64,000 nucleotides of DNA, from assembly GCF_003324485.1 (NCBI RefSeq), contig NZ_QODK01000002.1, positions 372,001 through 436,000 of the forward strand, written 5' to 3'. This document shows, piece after piece, positions 53,457 to 62,899 of the stretch. The notes under the pieces are model-generated. The model did no database searches. It was not told the DNA's origin and saw only the letters and a program-made list of their open reading frames with translations. Numbering within the stretch: position 1 is the stretch's first letter; every line of letters starts with the position of its first letter. This stretch comes from Cohaesibacter intestini. Its GTDB lineage: Bacteria > Pseudomonadota > Alphaproteobacteria > Rhizobiales > Cohaesibacteraceae. The position numbers and the translations under genes were made by a program.

Positions 53457-53768
53457 TTACGCCTTACTCTCTCTCAAGAAGAGATATAAAGGCAGCGCCA
53501 ACGAGAATCCAACGCAAAGTGTCGCAGGCAGAACCAACCACCAGTTTCTCACACTCAGTTGGCGCGCATCGACAAAGGACCAAACCCAGAAAACGAGGAT
53601 CGACAGACTGATATCCACGGTCAGTCCCTTGGCCACAGCAGTGGGGGCCATCTGAGCAAAGAACAACGCAAAGTCAGCGCCGTGAGAGGAAAAGAAATCA
53701 GCGAAATGGACCCACGGCCAAAGCGTACCAACCAAACACATCAACAGATAAAATCGAGCAAGGGTCAT
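53457..53768 (-). CDS. DUF2834 small membrane protein
   Basis: A 103-residue protein with three hydrophobic segments (LARFYLLMCLVGTLWPWVHF, TVDISLSILVFWVWSFVDA, WWLVLPATLCVGFSLALPLYLFL) matching DUF2834, a family of unknown function. The start at 53768 has GGAGAT upstream; the longer frame to 53822 adds a polar stretch. A terminator separates it from the upstream DAHP synthase gene. Confidence 0.82.
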   Translation of the reverse strand: MTLARFYLLMCLVGTLWPWVHFADFFSSHGADFALFFAQMAPTAVAKGLTVDISLSILVFWVWSFVDARQLSVRNWWLVLPATLCVGFSLALPLYLFLRESKA

Positions 53769-53842
53769 ATCAATCTCCAGATCTTTGTTGTCTTTTACTG
53801 CTTCCCGATCAGGCCCGTTCACCCAAAAGCAAAAGGCACAAC

Positions 53843-53875
53843 AAAAAAAGCCTGACCGTTAAGTCAGGCTTTTTG
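53843..53875 (-). terminator. Terminator after the DAHP synthase gene
   Basis: 11-bp stem AAAAGCCTGAC / GTCAGGCTTTT with a 6-base loop and long A/T flanks, 24 bases beyond the stop. Confidence 0.88.
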
Positions 53876-53898
53876 TATTATTAGCAGGATCAAATTGA

Positions 53899-55281
53899 TC
53901 ACGCGACGTTGGCAGCAGCCTGTTTGCGCTCTTCCCGGTCTTTCTTGATATTGTCGGCAATCAGGAAGGCCAGCTCAAGTGCCTGATCGGCATTGAGGCG
54001 TGGGTCACAAACGGTGTGGTAGCGATCGGTCAGATCATCTTCAGTGATCTCATGCGCGCCACCAGTGCATTCGGTGACATTCTTGCCGGTCATCTCCACA
54101 TGGATACCACCCGGATAGGTGCCTTCAGATCGGTGAACCGCAAAGAAGCTCTCGACTTCTTTCAGGATCCGCTCGAACGGACGGGTCTTGTAGCCATTGT
54201 TCGCCTTGACCACGTTGCCATGCATCGGATCACAGGACCAGACGACCTTTTTGCCTTCCCGTTTCACGGCCTTGACCAGAGCAGGCAGGTGATCAAAAAC
54301 CTTGTCTGCACCAAAGCGGGTGATCAGGGTCAGGCGGCCAGCCTCGTTGTCCGGGTTCAGCACGTCAATTAGACGCAGAAGATCGTCCGGATCAAGCGAC
54401 GGGCCACATTTCAGACCGATCGGATTTTCGATGCCACGGAAGAATTCCACATGGGCATGATCGATCTGGCGGGTGCGGTCCCCGATCCACAGCATGTGGC
54501 CGGAGGTGGCATAATAATCGCCAGACGTCGAATCAACCCGGGTGAAGGCCTCTTCATAGCCAAGCAGCAAGGCTTCGTGGCTGGTGAAGAAATCGGTCGA
54601 ACGCAGTGCTTCCGTCTGCGATGGCTCCACCCCACAGGCGCGCATGAAAGCCATAGCCTCGGTGATGCGATCTGCCAGTTCCTGATAGCGGTGGCCTTGT
54701 GGGCTGTCAGCAAGGAAGCCCATGGTCCATTGATGGACATGATCGAGATTGGCAAAGCCACCCTGCGCGAAAGCACGCAACAGGTTCAGCGTCGCCGCTG
54801 ACTGCCGGTAAGCCATCTCCATCTTGTGCGGATCAGGGATACGGGCGTCTTCGGTAAAATCGATGCCATTGATGATGTCGCCGCGATAGCTTGGCAGTTC
54901 CACACCGTCAACAGTCTCTGTCGGCGAGGAACGCGGCTTGGCGAACTGCCCTGCAATGCGGCCAACCTTGACCACGGGCGATGCGGCGGCAAAAGTCAGC
55001 ACCGCAGCCATTTGCAGGAATACGCGGAAGAAATCGCGAATGTTGTCAGGGTGATGCTCTGAAAAGGCTTCGGCGCAATCGCCACCTTGGAGCAGAAAAC
55101 CATCACCTTCAGCAACCCGGGCCAGCTGCTTGCGCAGTTTGCGGGCCTCGCCAGCAAAGACCAAAGGCGGATAGGTTGCAAGGCGACCTTCAACAGCGTC
55201 TACTGCCTCCTGGTCGGGATAGTCCGGAACTTGCAGGATCGGCATCGACCGCCAGCTGTCCGGGGTCCAAGTCTTGCTCAT
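53899..55281 (-). CDS. aroG: 3-deoxy-7-phosphoheptulonate synthase, class II
   Basis: A 460-residue DAHP synthase of the plant/Mycobacterium class II type: [14 protein letters not shown] near the start, metal-ligand Cys69 in [14 protein letters not shown], and [29 protein letters not shown] and [18 protein letters not shown] later. It condenses PEP and erythrose-4-phosphate, the entry to chorismate. The product also feeds PabABC encoded in this window. The start at 55281 has GAGGGTACT upstream. The leader has a terminator hairpin. Confidence 0.95.
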   Translation of the reverse strand: MSKTWTPDSWRSMPILQVPDYPDQEAVDAVEGRLATYPPLVFAGEARKLRKQLARVAEGDGFLLQGGDCAEAFSEHHPDNIRDFFRVFLQMAAVLTFAAASPVVKVGRIAGQFAKPRSSPTETVDGVELPSYRGDIINGIDFTEDARIPDPHKMEMAYRQSAATLNLLRAFAQGGFANLDHVHQWTMGFLADSPQGHRYQELADRITEAMAFMRACGVEPSQTEALRSTDFFTSHEALLLGYEEAFTRVDSTSGDYYATSGHMLWIGDRTRQIDHAHVEFFRGIENPIGLKCGPSLDPDDLLRLIDVLNPDNEAGRLTLITRFGADKVFDHLPALVKAVKREGKKVVWSCDPMHGNVVKANNGYKTRPFERILKEVESFFAVHRSEGTYPGGIHVEMTGKNVTECTGGAHEITEDDLTDRYHTVCDPRLNADQALELAFLIADNIKKDREERKQAAANVA

Positions 55282-55326
55282 AGTACCCTCTTTTTCTTTA
55301 CTGAGTGCCAGGAAAACCTGGCGGAC

Positions 55327-55370
55327 AAAAAGACCGGCCCCAAGCATTCATCCGATATCAGGCCGGTCGA
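55327..55370 (-). terminator. Terminator or attenuator in the DAHP synthase leader
   Basis: On the minus strand GACCGGCC (55368-55361) pairs with GGCCGGTC (55339-55332) over a 21-base loop and is followed by TTTTTG, 46 bases before the aroG ATG. It may end the upstream transcript. But the space left for an aroG promoter is small, so it may be a conditional terminator in the aroG leader. Confidence 0.55.
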
Positions 55371-55475
55371 AACGTTGTTATACACATCTGAACTACACGT
55401 TTCCATAGATGTAAGCGCATAAACAGGAAAAGTCTGTGAGTCTTTTTGTTATAAAAGAACAGAAAGACAGCAGAT

Positions 55476-55964
55476 TCAGTCCATTATATTCCCGCGTTTA
55501 TCGGAAAAAGGCAGCTTGAAATTGCCAAACAACGAGCCGCCATCCGTCTGGGAGGACGCGAGACCATCTGGCGGGCTGCATGTGAAGGCGGCAATACGCT
55601 CTCCATCAACGACGGCGATCGGGCCCTCGTCACTCGCTGCATGCCAGCGCCAGTGATAGGCATCATCACTGATGCTCACCGGTTCACCCATTTCGAAATA
55701 GGCCTTTGCCAGATTGTCTCCTTGCGCAACTGAGCTGCAGACGCTGGCAGGCAAAGCCGCCCATTGACCACAGGTCCCGTTCAGGTAGCAATCGGCTTTC
55801 ACACACAGGCCGGGTTTGGCAACCCAGCGGCCACCATCAACAATTTGGCAAACCTGTTGCTGGGCAATCTGCCACGCACCGGGTGCCTTCAGAAGCGCCA
55901 GAGGCCAAAGCACGATCCCGCAGACAAGACCAACCACGAAAGCGGCAACAACAGACTGCTTCAC
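55476..55964 (-). CDS. Membrane-anchored or secreted Cys-rich protein, unrecognised
   Basis: A 162-residue protein from a GTG at 55964 with GGGAGG upstream. A hydrophobic N-terminal helix (VVAAFVVGLVCGIVLWPLALL) serves as anchor or signal. The rest has six further Cys (QQVCQ, GLCVKADC, GTCGQW, ASVCSS, FTCSPP) and reads like a small disulfide-bonded periplasmic domain. I do not recognise the family. It lies 26 bases after der on the same strand. Confidence 0.65.
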   Translation of the reverse strand: MKQSVVAAFVVGLVCGIVLWPLALLKAPGAWQIAQQQVCQIVDGGRWVAKPGLCVKADCYLNGTCGQWAALPASVCSSVAQGDNLAKAYFEMGEPVSISDDAYHWRWHAASDEGPIAVVDGERIAAFTCSPPDGLASSQTDGGSLFGNFKLPFSDKRGNIMD

Positions 55965-55990
55965 AACACTTGCGCCTCCCGACGCCTTTC

Positions 55991-57439
55991 TTACTGGATT
56001 TTCCGCTTTGCTGCCTTCGCGGCATAGGGGTTGTCCCCCTTGCGCATCAGCATCCGCACGGGCACAGCCGGAATATCAAAGCTTTCCCGCAAGTCGTTGA
56101 GCAAATAGCGGGTATAGCTATCCGGCAGGGCTTCAGGCCGCGAGCACATCACCACGAAAGTCGGCGGACGGGCTTTGATCTGGGTGGCATAGCGAATTTT
56201 GTTGCGCCGACCACCAGCAGCCGGAGGCGGGTGTGAGCCAACCGCATCATTCAGCCAGCGATTGAGCCGGGAGGTCGAAATCCGGCGATTCCAGATTTCA
56301 TAGATGTCGAGAACGGCCTGCATCAGACGGTCAAGATTCTTGCCCGTCAGACCGGAGATCGGCACCATCGGCACATCGCGCATCTGCGGCAGCAAGCGGG
56401 ACGCTTTCTCACGCAGATCAGCCATCACTTCCTGTGGATTCTCGATCAGATCCCACTTATTGAGAGCGATCACGATGGCCCGGCCTTCGCGCTGCACCAG
56501 ATCGGCAATCTGCAAATCCTGCTTTTCGAAGGGCTTGGTCACATCAAGCGTGACAACCACCACTTCGGCAAACTGGATCGAACGCAGAGCGTCGGACACT
56601 GACAATTTCTCAAGCTTTTCCTGCACCCGGGCTTTCTTGCGCATGCCAGCGGTATCAAACAGCTTGATCTTGCGGTCACGAAACTCCCAATTGACCGAAA
56701 TGGAATCGCGGGTAATGCCCGCTTCCGGCCCGGTCAACAGGCGGTCCTCACCAATCATGTGATTGATCAGCGTCGACTTTCCCGCATTGGGACGCCCGAC
56801 AATCGCCACGCGCAGCGGCTTGGTCGGATCATAAAGCGGAGCTTCGGATTCATCATCCTCGATAACGACATCAACCTGTGGCCCGTCTTCCTCGGCAAGC
56901 AAGCTGTCGAGCTGATCATTGAGCGGACCGGCAGCCGCCAGTTTTTCTTCCTCATATTTCAGCAATGCTTCATACAGATCGGAAATGCCGATGCCATGTT
57001 CGGCGGACAGAGGCACAGGATCGCCAAGTCCCAGCGCAAAGGCTTCATAAAAGCCCGCATCAGATGCCCGACCTTCGGACTTGTTGGCCAACAGGATCGT
57101 CGGCTTGCCTGCCTTGCGCACCATCTTGGCGAAATATTCATCCATCGGTGTGATGCCAGCCCGTGCATCCATCATGAACAGAACCACATCCGCCAAGGCA
57201 ATGGCTTCCTCGGTCTGCAGACGCATGCGGGTTTCAAGCGCATCTTCCTCGGCGACTTCAAGCCCGGCGGTATCAATGATGTTGATCGTCAGATCACCGA
57301 TCCGAGCTTCGCTCTCGCGGCGGTCACGGGTAACACCGGGCCGGTCATCAACCAGCGCAAGCTTCTTGCCAACCAGACGGTTGAACAAAGTGGATTTGCC
57401 GACATTGGGTCGGCCAACAATGGCCACATTCAGTTTCAT
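55991..57439 (-). CDS. der: Ribosome biogenesis GTPase Der (EngA)
   Basis: A 482-residue protein with two tandem GTPase domains and a C-terminal KH-like domain. The first P-loop is GRPNVGKST (residues 9-17), with DTAGLE and NKSEG. The second is GRPNAGKST, with [11 protein letters not shown] and NKWD. The end [49 protein letters not shown] is the KH domain. Der acts in late 50S assembly. The start at 57439 (MKLNVAIVG) matches the family; the frame is open to 57523. Confidence 0.97.
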   Translation of the reverse strand: MKLNVAIVGRPNVGKSTLFNRLVGKKLALVDDRPGVTRDRRESEARIGDLTINIIDTAGLEVAEEDALETRMRLQTEEAIALADVVLFMMDARAGITPMDEYFAKMVRKAGKPTILLANKSEGRASDAGFYEAFALGLGDPVPLSAEHGIGISDLYEALLKYEEEKLAAAGPLNDQLDSLLAEEDGPQVDVVIEDDESEAPLYDPTKPLRVAIVGRPNAGKSTLINHMIGEDRLLTGPEAGITRDSISVNWEFRDRKIKLFDTAGMRKKARVQEKLEKLSVSDALRSIQFAEVVVVTLDVTKPFEKQDLQIADLVQREGRAIVIALNKWDLIENPQEVMADLREKASRLLPQMRDVPMVPISGLTGKNLDRLMQAVLDIYEIWNRRISTSRLNRWLNDAVGSHPPPAAGGRRNKIRYATQIKARPPTFVVMCSRPEALPDSYTRYLLNDLRESFDIPAVPVRMLMRKGDNPYAAKAAKRKIQ

Positions 57440-57604
57440 AACGTTTCCAAAACGCTTTCCGTCCCGACCATCCGGCGCTGCTTGGCAACAGCCTGTCGGG
57501 AACGCCAACGGGGAAGACCGCAACCTTGCGCCGTCTCAGCCCGCTAGATAACACAAAACCCCGGACCGGACCCAGGGCACTTCTTATTCTTGTTCGAGCC
57601 TTGA

Positions 57605-57647
57605 AGGAAAGGCCCGCCCTCCCCGCATTTGGCGGGACGGGCGGACC
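57605..57647 (-). terminator. GC-rich terminator after bamB
   Basis: On the minus strand GGTCCGCCCGTCCCGC pairs imperfectly with GCGGGGAGGGCGGGCC over five bases, followed by TTTCC. It lies 45 bases past the bamB stop. Confidence 0.6.
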
Positions 57648-57691
57648 TGATCAATCAAGACAATGATGACTGTCCGTCAGACAAGTCCGGA

Positions 57692-59059
57692 TCAGTTATA
57701 GCCGGACAAACGCCCCGATCCACTAAGGGTGATCAGACGACCACCCACCGCAATCGGCGCAATGAAGACAGGATCCTTGGTATTTTTGTTCAGCTTAACC
57801 TGCCCGGTTTGCGGGCTGACGGCTGCCAGCTGTCCTTCACTAGACGCAGCCCAAAGGCTACCACCGGCAAGTACTGGACCGGCCCAAGTCGACCGCTTTT
57901 TCTTCTCTCTAATGGACGGCAACTGGTTTGACCAGCGAATTTTGCCTGTCTTGCGATTGAGCGCAAAGATCCGGTCATCCAGATCAAGCACAAAGACACT
58001 GTTGCCGTTGACGACTGGCGCGTGGCTCGAACCGATATTGCGTTCCCAAAGCCGCTCACCATCACGCAGACGGAAAGCCACCATGTTGCCACTGACCGAC
58101 GCCACATAAGCAACCCCATCAGCAATCACAGGACCACCCGCAACCGCAGAGATGCCAGACACGGCAAAGCGGCGGCTCCCAAGCACCATGGTGTCGGTCC
58201 AACGCATTTCGCCGGTTTTGATATCAAGAGCGGCCAGTTCACCGGAAGTGCCAGCAAACAAAACAGTGTTGCCACTGATCGCCGGAGCCGCAGCGCCAAT
58301 CAGGCCCGCCCCTTCGGGAATGCCGTTGAAAGACCAAAGCTCGGTGCCATCAGACACATTGACCGCATAGATCGAATTGGTTGCTGTCACCGCCAGCACG
58401 ACATTGCCCTGCACCGCAGGCGCGCCGCGGGCCGGCGCATCCAGAGCAAAGGACCACAGACGGCGGCCAGAACCGCCTTCCAGCGCAACCAGCTCGCTAA
58501 AGCCTGACGCCGCATAGACACGGTTGGCATCCATTGCCACGGCACCGCCCGTGGCAATGCCTTTTTCATTTTCCGGCCGAATGGATGTCGACCAGATCCG
58601 GCTGCCATTGGCGGCAGAATGAACAGACACCTTGCCATCCGGCCCGTAGACAGCAACACGCCCGCCATAAGAGACCGGACGCGCACCGGCACGTGGATCG
58701 CTCTCGCCGCCGCGAATGGTCGCACTGACGCTCCAAATCCGATTGCCCTGACCGCTATAAGACGCATGTGGCGGATTGTTCGTAGCCGGACCACCAGCCT
58801 GCCCCCAGCTATTGAAGGCAACGGCACCGGAAAGAGAAACCGGGCTGCTGTCTTCGGACTTGATTTCAGCCGCGGTTTCAAACAACGACGTCCGGGTGCC
58901 GGGCAAAGGCACTTCCTTCTTTGAGAAAGGATTGATGTCACTGGCCAGATCCGCAACGCTGGTGCAGCCAGTCACCAATCCCACCAATAGCATCGACGCC
59001 AAAACGCAAACCCGTCGTGACTTCAGACTTTTGCCGTGGTTCAGCTCAGCTGGTTTCAT
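57692..59059 (-). CDS. bamB: Outer-membrane assembly lipoprotein BamB
   Basis: A 455-residue lipoprotein with lipobox LVTGC (Cys32) and eight PQQ-like beta-propeller blades (for example GKVSVHSAANGSRIWSTSIRP, GGSGRRLWSFALDAPARGAPAVQGNVVLAV, DGTELWSFNG, DGERLWERNIGSSHAPVVNGNSVFV). BamB is a scaffold of the BAM complex that inserts beta-barrels such as LptD. The gene overlaps the upstream YfgM-like gene by ATGA and precedes der, the conserved yfgM-bamB-der order. Confidence 0.94.
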   Translation of the reverse strand: MKPAELNHGKSLKSRRVCVLASMLLVGLVTGCTSVADLASDINPFSKKEVPLPGTRTSLFETAAEIKSEDSSPVSLSGAVAFNSWGQAGGPATNNPPHASYSGQGNRIWSVSATIRGGESDPRAGARPVSYGGRVAVYGPDGKVSVHSAANGSRIWSTSIRPENEKGIATGGAVAMDANRVYAASGFSELVALEGGSGRRLWSFALDAPARGAPAVQGNVVLAVTATNSIYAVNVSDGTELWSFNGIPEGAGLIGAAAPAISGNTVLFAGTSGELAALDIKTGEMRWTDTMVLGSRRFAVSGISAVAGGPVIADGVAYVASVSGNMVAFRLRDGERLWERNIGSSHAPVVNGNSVFVLDLDDRIFALNRKTGKIRWSNQLPSIREKKKRSTWAGPVLAGGSLWAASSEGQLAAVSPQTGQVKLNKNTKDPVFIAPIAVGGRLITLSGSGRLSGYN

Positions 59060-59733
59060 GAGGATTTTCCTTCGCTTGGCGCGAATTTCGAGCGCAGGAA
59101 GTTGGCATAGACCTCGGCCCGCTGACGCATCTGCGAGGGCGTTTCCGCATCAGCCACCATACGCTCGGCAATGGGCAGAGCCTTGTCATATTCGGACTTT
59201 TCGATATGGGCCAGCAAGACCATCTCACGCGCACTGTGACGGAAGCCATTGTCATCCATCATGCCAGACAATTGCAAAATAACGTCATCCGCCTTGCCCT
59301 GATCCAGCATCAGAATGTTGGCCCGCACCCGCGCCAGATCCTGAATGACCGCGTCATGGGATGGATTGGCAGCAATCGCTTCAAATCCGGCAATTGCGCC
59401 ATCAACATCACCTGAAGTGGCTTTCTCGGCAGCAATCCGCATTTCAGCCAGCAACGGGTAGCCACCAGACCCTTCGGCCTTCAGGCTTTCCAAGGCAGCG
59501 ATGGCTTCGCTCGACTGGTTGTTGTCGGACAGGGTCAGCGCTGCAAGGAAAGCATCACCAGACTGTTGCGCCTGTGTTTCCTTCCAGTAGTCATAGCCCT
59601 TGTTGGCAGCGGTTCCCAACACGATCAGCAGGGCGAAGCCGATAACGAAAGGCCCGAAACGGTCCCAAAGATTGCGGATTTCCTCTTGGCGCAGCTCTTC
59701 GTCTACTTCGCGGATAAAATCGGTGTCCGACAT
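59056..59733 (-). CDS. YfgM-like TPR membrane protein
   Basis: A 225-residue protein with a cytosolic N-terminus (SDTDFIREVDEELRQEEIRNLWDRFG), one TM helix (~27-44, PFVIGFALLIVLGTAANKGY) and a periplasmic helical region of TPR-like repeats (SEAIAALESLKAEG, GDVDGAIAGFEAIAANP). E. coli YfgM/AncA works with PpiD at the Sec translocon; the role here is inferred. Overlap with bamB suggests coupled synthesis. Confidence 0.9.
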   Translation of the reverse strand: MSDTDFIREVDEELRQEEIRNLWDRFGPFVIGFALLIVLGTAANKGYDYWKETQAQQSGDAFLAALTLSDNNQSSEAIAALESLKAEGSGGYPLLAEMRIAAEKATSGDVDGAIAGFEAIAANPSHDAVIQDLARVRANILMLDQGKADDVILQLSGMMDDNGFRHSAREMVLLAHIEKSEYDKALPIAERMVADAETPSQMRQRAEVYANFLRSKFAPSEGKSS

Positions 59734-60117
59734 GATCTAATGCATCCATCCTTCGACTGAAACGATCAGCAGGTCAAAGCCCGCATCCGATCGCTTCACA
59801 TACCGGCCATCACCGGCAAAACTCATCCATGCAGGTGAAAAGACCTGCACGTCACTTAATATCTTTTGCCGGACATTAGCGAGTCACACGACAACACGCA
59901 ATCACTGCAATGCCGTTAGACCCTGAATTGACGGAGAAAACCCCATGCTTGGCCACACCAAGCAGCAAGTACGGGGATCGATCCGGTATTTTTCCAGCCG
60001 ACATTGCTTCCACAGGCAATGTGGCAGCAATGGGGTCGCACGGCACTTTCCTGCAACCAACTGCCGGACCAAACAGAAGACGGGCCTGTTATTCAGACCT
60101 TTTTCGCGAAAACACAC
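59734..60117. other. Intergenic region between the yfgM-like and nnrU genes
   Basis: 384 bases on the minus strand between nnrU (upstream) and the yfgM-like gene. A small dyad TGCAGGT / ACCTGCA (59830-59849) lies about 100 bases upstream of the yfgM-like start. Short plus-strand frames (59902-60387 region) have no ribosome site or motif. Confidence 0.4.
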
Positions 60118-60687
60118 TCAGCCGAGTGGTGCCACATCAAAGGCCCATTCATGCAGCCAAAGCACCATCACCGCATAGAAGCCCAAGCCAAGAACGACCG
60201 CATAGACATCATTAAGCCAGCGCCCCTCAGGCACGACCACAAGCCCGGCCTGAATGCGTTTTTTGAGCGAAATACGATAGGTGACCGCATAAAACAGGAA
60301 AAAGCCAAACAGGATGACATCAGCCAGCGTGCCATTGGCCATCAGATGCGCAAGCGCCCAGACCTTGATGGCAACGGACAAAGGTGAGGTAAGCTTTTCT
60401 TTGATCTTGCCCTTGAACGGCGCTGCAAACAGCAGAATGGAGGCAAACAACATCAAGGTTGCTGCCAAATGGCGGGTCCAAACCGGTGGATACCACAGCA
60501 CCACATCATACCGGGCCACGAAATACCCCCCGAATATCAGCGCTACGGCAGCAAGAGCGACAATCCCATGCAGGGCACGATAGCCCATCATGCCAATACG
60601 CTCCACGAGTGCATTTTTAAGGGTTTGGCGCTGCGGCACCAGATGAATAGCAAAAAACAGGATGATTCCGGCAATCAGGGCGAGCAT
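60118..60687 (-). CDS. NnrU-family membrane protein
   Basis: A 189-residue protein with five to six TM helices, opening MLALIAGIILFFAIHLVPQRQTLKNALVERIGMMGYRALHGIVALAAVALIFGGY. It matches NnrU, a family first linked to nitrite/nitric-oxide reduction in rhizobia and related to the isoprenoid-modifying methyltransferase fold. No denitrification gene is near, so its role is open. Confidence 0.87.
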   Translation of the reverse strand: MLALIAGIILFFAIHLVPQRQTLKNALVERIGMMGYRALHGIVALAAVALIFGGYFVARYDVVLWYPPVWTRHLAATLMLFASILLFAAPFKGKIKEKLTSPLSVAIKVWALAHLMANGTLADVILFGFFLFYAVTYRISLKKRIQAGLVVVPEGRWLNDVYAVVLGLGFYAVMVLWLHEWAFDVAPLG

Positions 60688-61221
60688 GTGTATGTCCAGT
60701 TCAGTCAGGTCTGCGGGCTAGGTATCGAATGTTGCGGTGACTGTCAATTCTTGAGATCACAACTCAACTATATTTGACAAACGTCCTCCTCACCCTACCC
60801 TAACGGCAACCAACACCGCATCCCGTGCGGTAACCGACGCAATTGACCAGAAACCCGCCATTTTCATCCATTGGTCTAGACGCATGCGATAAGATGTCCG
60901 CACGCACCAAAAAGCCATTGACCTTCTCTGCCACTTGCACCACGCTACCTGACATAGGAACTCTACGGACAAGTAGAGCAATCGGGTATGAACTTGTCAG
61001 ATGCCCTTTCGTTAAGCATGCAACATGAGGGAAACGCTCTTCTCCCCAAGGCCGTCCCAAGCTGGTATATGGGCTGGGTCAGTGGGGTGAGCCATTCGGC
61101 AAGCGCTAAGTGCCAAGTGCGTAGCAACCATCAACAGGCCTACACGGGCGCCCGCCCGGATCGCGGGACAGTGCCTCAGGGCCGCTAGGCTGGCGACCAG
61201 AACCGCCATTCGGGAGGTGCC
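60688..61221. other. Intergenic region between nnrU and the DksA/TraR gene
   Basis: 534 bases between divergent genes. A minus-strand frame at 60800-61060 encodes a peptide (LVRRVPMSGSVVQVAEKVNGF in part) that resembles protein sequence but has no family match or ribosome site; it may be a gene remnant. The right end supplies GGGAGG for the next gene. Confidence 0.4.
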
Positions 61222-61578
61222 ATGTCTATCTCGCCCAAAGCTGCCCTGAAAATGCTCGAAGGAAAGCGCATCGAGATTTCAGATCTGAGTGATATGTCAA
61301 AGGAAGCGCGTGACATTGTTTCCCTGGACCAGCAAAGCGTCGGCCGCCTGTCGCGCATGGACGCCCTGCAGGGGCAGGCGATGGCAAAGGAAGCCCAGCG
61401 CCGCCGCGATGTCGAATTACAGCGGATCGAGCAGGCCTTTCAACGTCTGGAAGATGGCGACTTTGGCTATTGTGTCGAGTGCGACTCCAAAATCCCCCTG
61501 AAGCGCCTCGAAATCGACCCCGCCGCAACCCACTGCGTGCAATGCGCTTCCCTGCTGGAAAAGCTGAAAAAGAACTGA
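61222..61578 (+). CDS. DksA/TraR-type C4 zinc-finger protein
   Basis: A 118-residue protein: a helical N-terminal part (~25-75, KEARDIVSLDQQSVGRLSRMDALQGQAMAKEAQRRRDVELQRIEQ), then a four-Cys zinc finger with Cys84, 87, 105 and 108 (GYCVECDSKIP...THCVQCASLLE). The DGDFGYC lead-in is typical of the family, which enters the RNA polymerase secondary channel. It is shorter than E. coli DksA (151 residues) and lacks the DxxDxA coiled-coil tip in that form, so it may be a TraR-like variant. GGGAGG precedes the ATG. Confidence 0.88.
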   Translation: MSISPKAALKMLEGKRIEISDLSDMSKEARDIVSLDQQSVGRLSRMDALQGQAMAKEAQRRRDVELQRIEQAFQRLEDGDFGYCVECDSKIPLKRLEIDPAATHCVQCASLLEKLKKN

Positions 61579-61861
61579 CGGTCTTAAGGTTAAGGCAAAA
61601 TGAAGGCAATTGCAGTTTGCAATGGCTCTAAAAGCAGGTTTTGATAGAGGTATCATCTGCACGGAAATCTGTGCGAAGTCGTGAACAGCCTTGCAAACCT
61701 GACGGTTCAAGAGACAGAGTTACGAAGCGAACAGCACAAAAGACCACAGGCGCACCAAGCCATGCCCTGATAATGTTCCTTCGATTGGCTCTCCGGTTTG
61801 CTCGCCCGGCTGTTTCCGACCTCAGAAGATCGGGGAACAGACTGCAAGGGGAGCAGACACC

Positions 61862-62374
61862 ATGACCGACCGCAATCAAAAATCTCTCTACCATTGCGTC
61901 TTGTCCATTGCAGACCAAACCGTAAGGCATGGTGCTCTCAAATGGACAATGATGGCATGCCTTGCCCTTGCCTTGGCACTCACCTTCCAGCCACGTTCGG
62001 CTGAGGCGAAAAGCCGGGGCGTTCATGTCACGATTGATATTTCCAGTCAGAAGATGTTTGTCACAGTCAATGGCAAGCGGCGTCACACCTGGACTGTCTC
62101 GACGGCGCGCCGAGGCTATCGCACACCGATTGGCAAATTCCGTCCAACCCGCATGCATCGTCGTTATTATTCCAAACGATATCGCGGTGCACCGATGCCC
62201 CACTCCATTTTCTTTTATCGAGGCTACGCCATCCACGGCACCAATGCCATCAAGCGTTTGGGGCGCCCTGCCTCTCATGGCTGCATTCGCCTGCATCCCG
62301 ACAATGCCAGAACCCTGTTTGATCTGGTCCGCCGCAATGGTCCTCGCAACACCCGCATCGCCATTCGCCGCTAA
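61862..62374 (+). CDS. L,D-transpeptidase (YkuD family)
   Basis: A 170-residue secreted enzyme with a long signal region (hydrophobic part MMACLALALALTFQP, cleavage near SAEA-KS) and one YkuD domain. The catalytic motif is AIHGT (His125)...SHGCIRLHPDNA with Cys141. Such enzymes make 3-3 cross-links in peptidoglycan or attach proteins to it. GGGAG lies upstream of the ATG. The N-terminal 28 residues before the hydrophobic stretch are unusual in length. Confidence 0.92.
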   Translation: MTDRNQKSLYHCVLSIADQTVRHGALKWTMMACLALALALTFQPRSAEAKSRGVHVTIDISSQKMFVTVNGKRRHTWTVSTARRGYRTPIGKFRPTRMHRRYYSKRYRGAPMPHSIFFYRGYAIHGTNAIKRLGRPASHGCIRLHPDNARTLFDLVRRNGPRNTRIAIRR

Positions 62375-62414
62375 AACAAGCAGCGAACCACACGTAAAAG
62401 GACGCCGAAAGGGC

Positions 62415-62765
62415 CTACTCCTTGTCTTTCGGTGGCAGGTCACCAACGAATCGCATCGTCAATGCGATCCAGCCAATCAACTCATCCTGCGAGCAATCAT
62501 CCGCATCCACCCGGACAAATCCGGTCATCGGACGCGACCCGCTAATCAGGGTGGATGCCCCGGGCCTTGCCAAGGCTTCCATCATGTTTTTCTTGCCGAC
62601 TCGGAACATAAAAACCCGAGTGCCCGATTTATCAATATGCGTGCCGCCAATCATATTGCCAGCGGTGAGAAAGCAAAGTCCTCCCATCATCTTCACCTCC
62701 GTCACATCGGGCAACTCAGCCACGACATCACGGAGGCGATGCGCATCAACTTCATCAAAAGCCAT
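62415..62765 (-). CDS. TfoX N-terminal domain protein
   Basis: A 116-residue protein from the ATG at 62765 (MAFDEVDAHRLRDVVAELPDVTEVKMMGGLCFLTAGNMIGG). It matches the stand-alone TfoX_N domain: the MMGGLCF block, RVGKKNMMEAL and the SGSRPMTGFVRVDAD segment. TfoX proteins regulate competence in gammaproteobacteria; the isolated N-domain has no defined role. It is convergent with the L,D-transpeptidase gene. Confidence 0.88.
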   Translation of the reverse strand: MAFDEVDAHRLRDVVAELPDVTEVKMMGGLCFLTAGNMIGGTHIDKSGTRVFMFRVGKKNMMEALARPGASTLISGSRPMTGFVRVDADDCSQDELIGWIALTMRFVGDLPPKDKE

Positions 62766-62841
62766 AATAAACCCCACAGATCGCAATACTTTTTTAAAGG
62801 GCCATTGTAGCAATTAAGTATATTAGTGCAAACTCATATAA

Positions 62842-62869
62842 AAAAAGGCACCCCGAAAGGTGCCTTTTT
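62842..62869 (-). terminator. Terminator after guaA
   Basis: 11-bp stem AAAAAGGCACC / GGTGCCTTTTT with a 6-base loop, 31 bases beyond the guaA stop. Confidence 0.88.
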
Positions 62870-62899
62870 GGAAAATAGTTTTTGAGCAAAAATGAGAAA

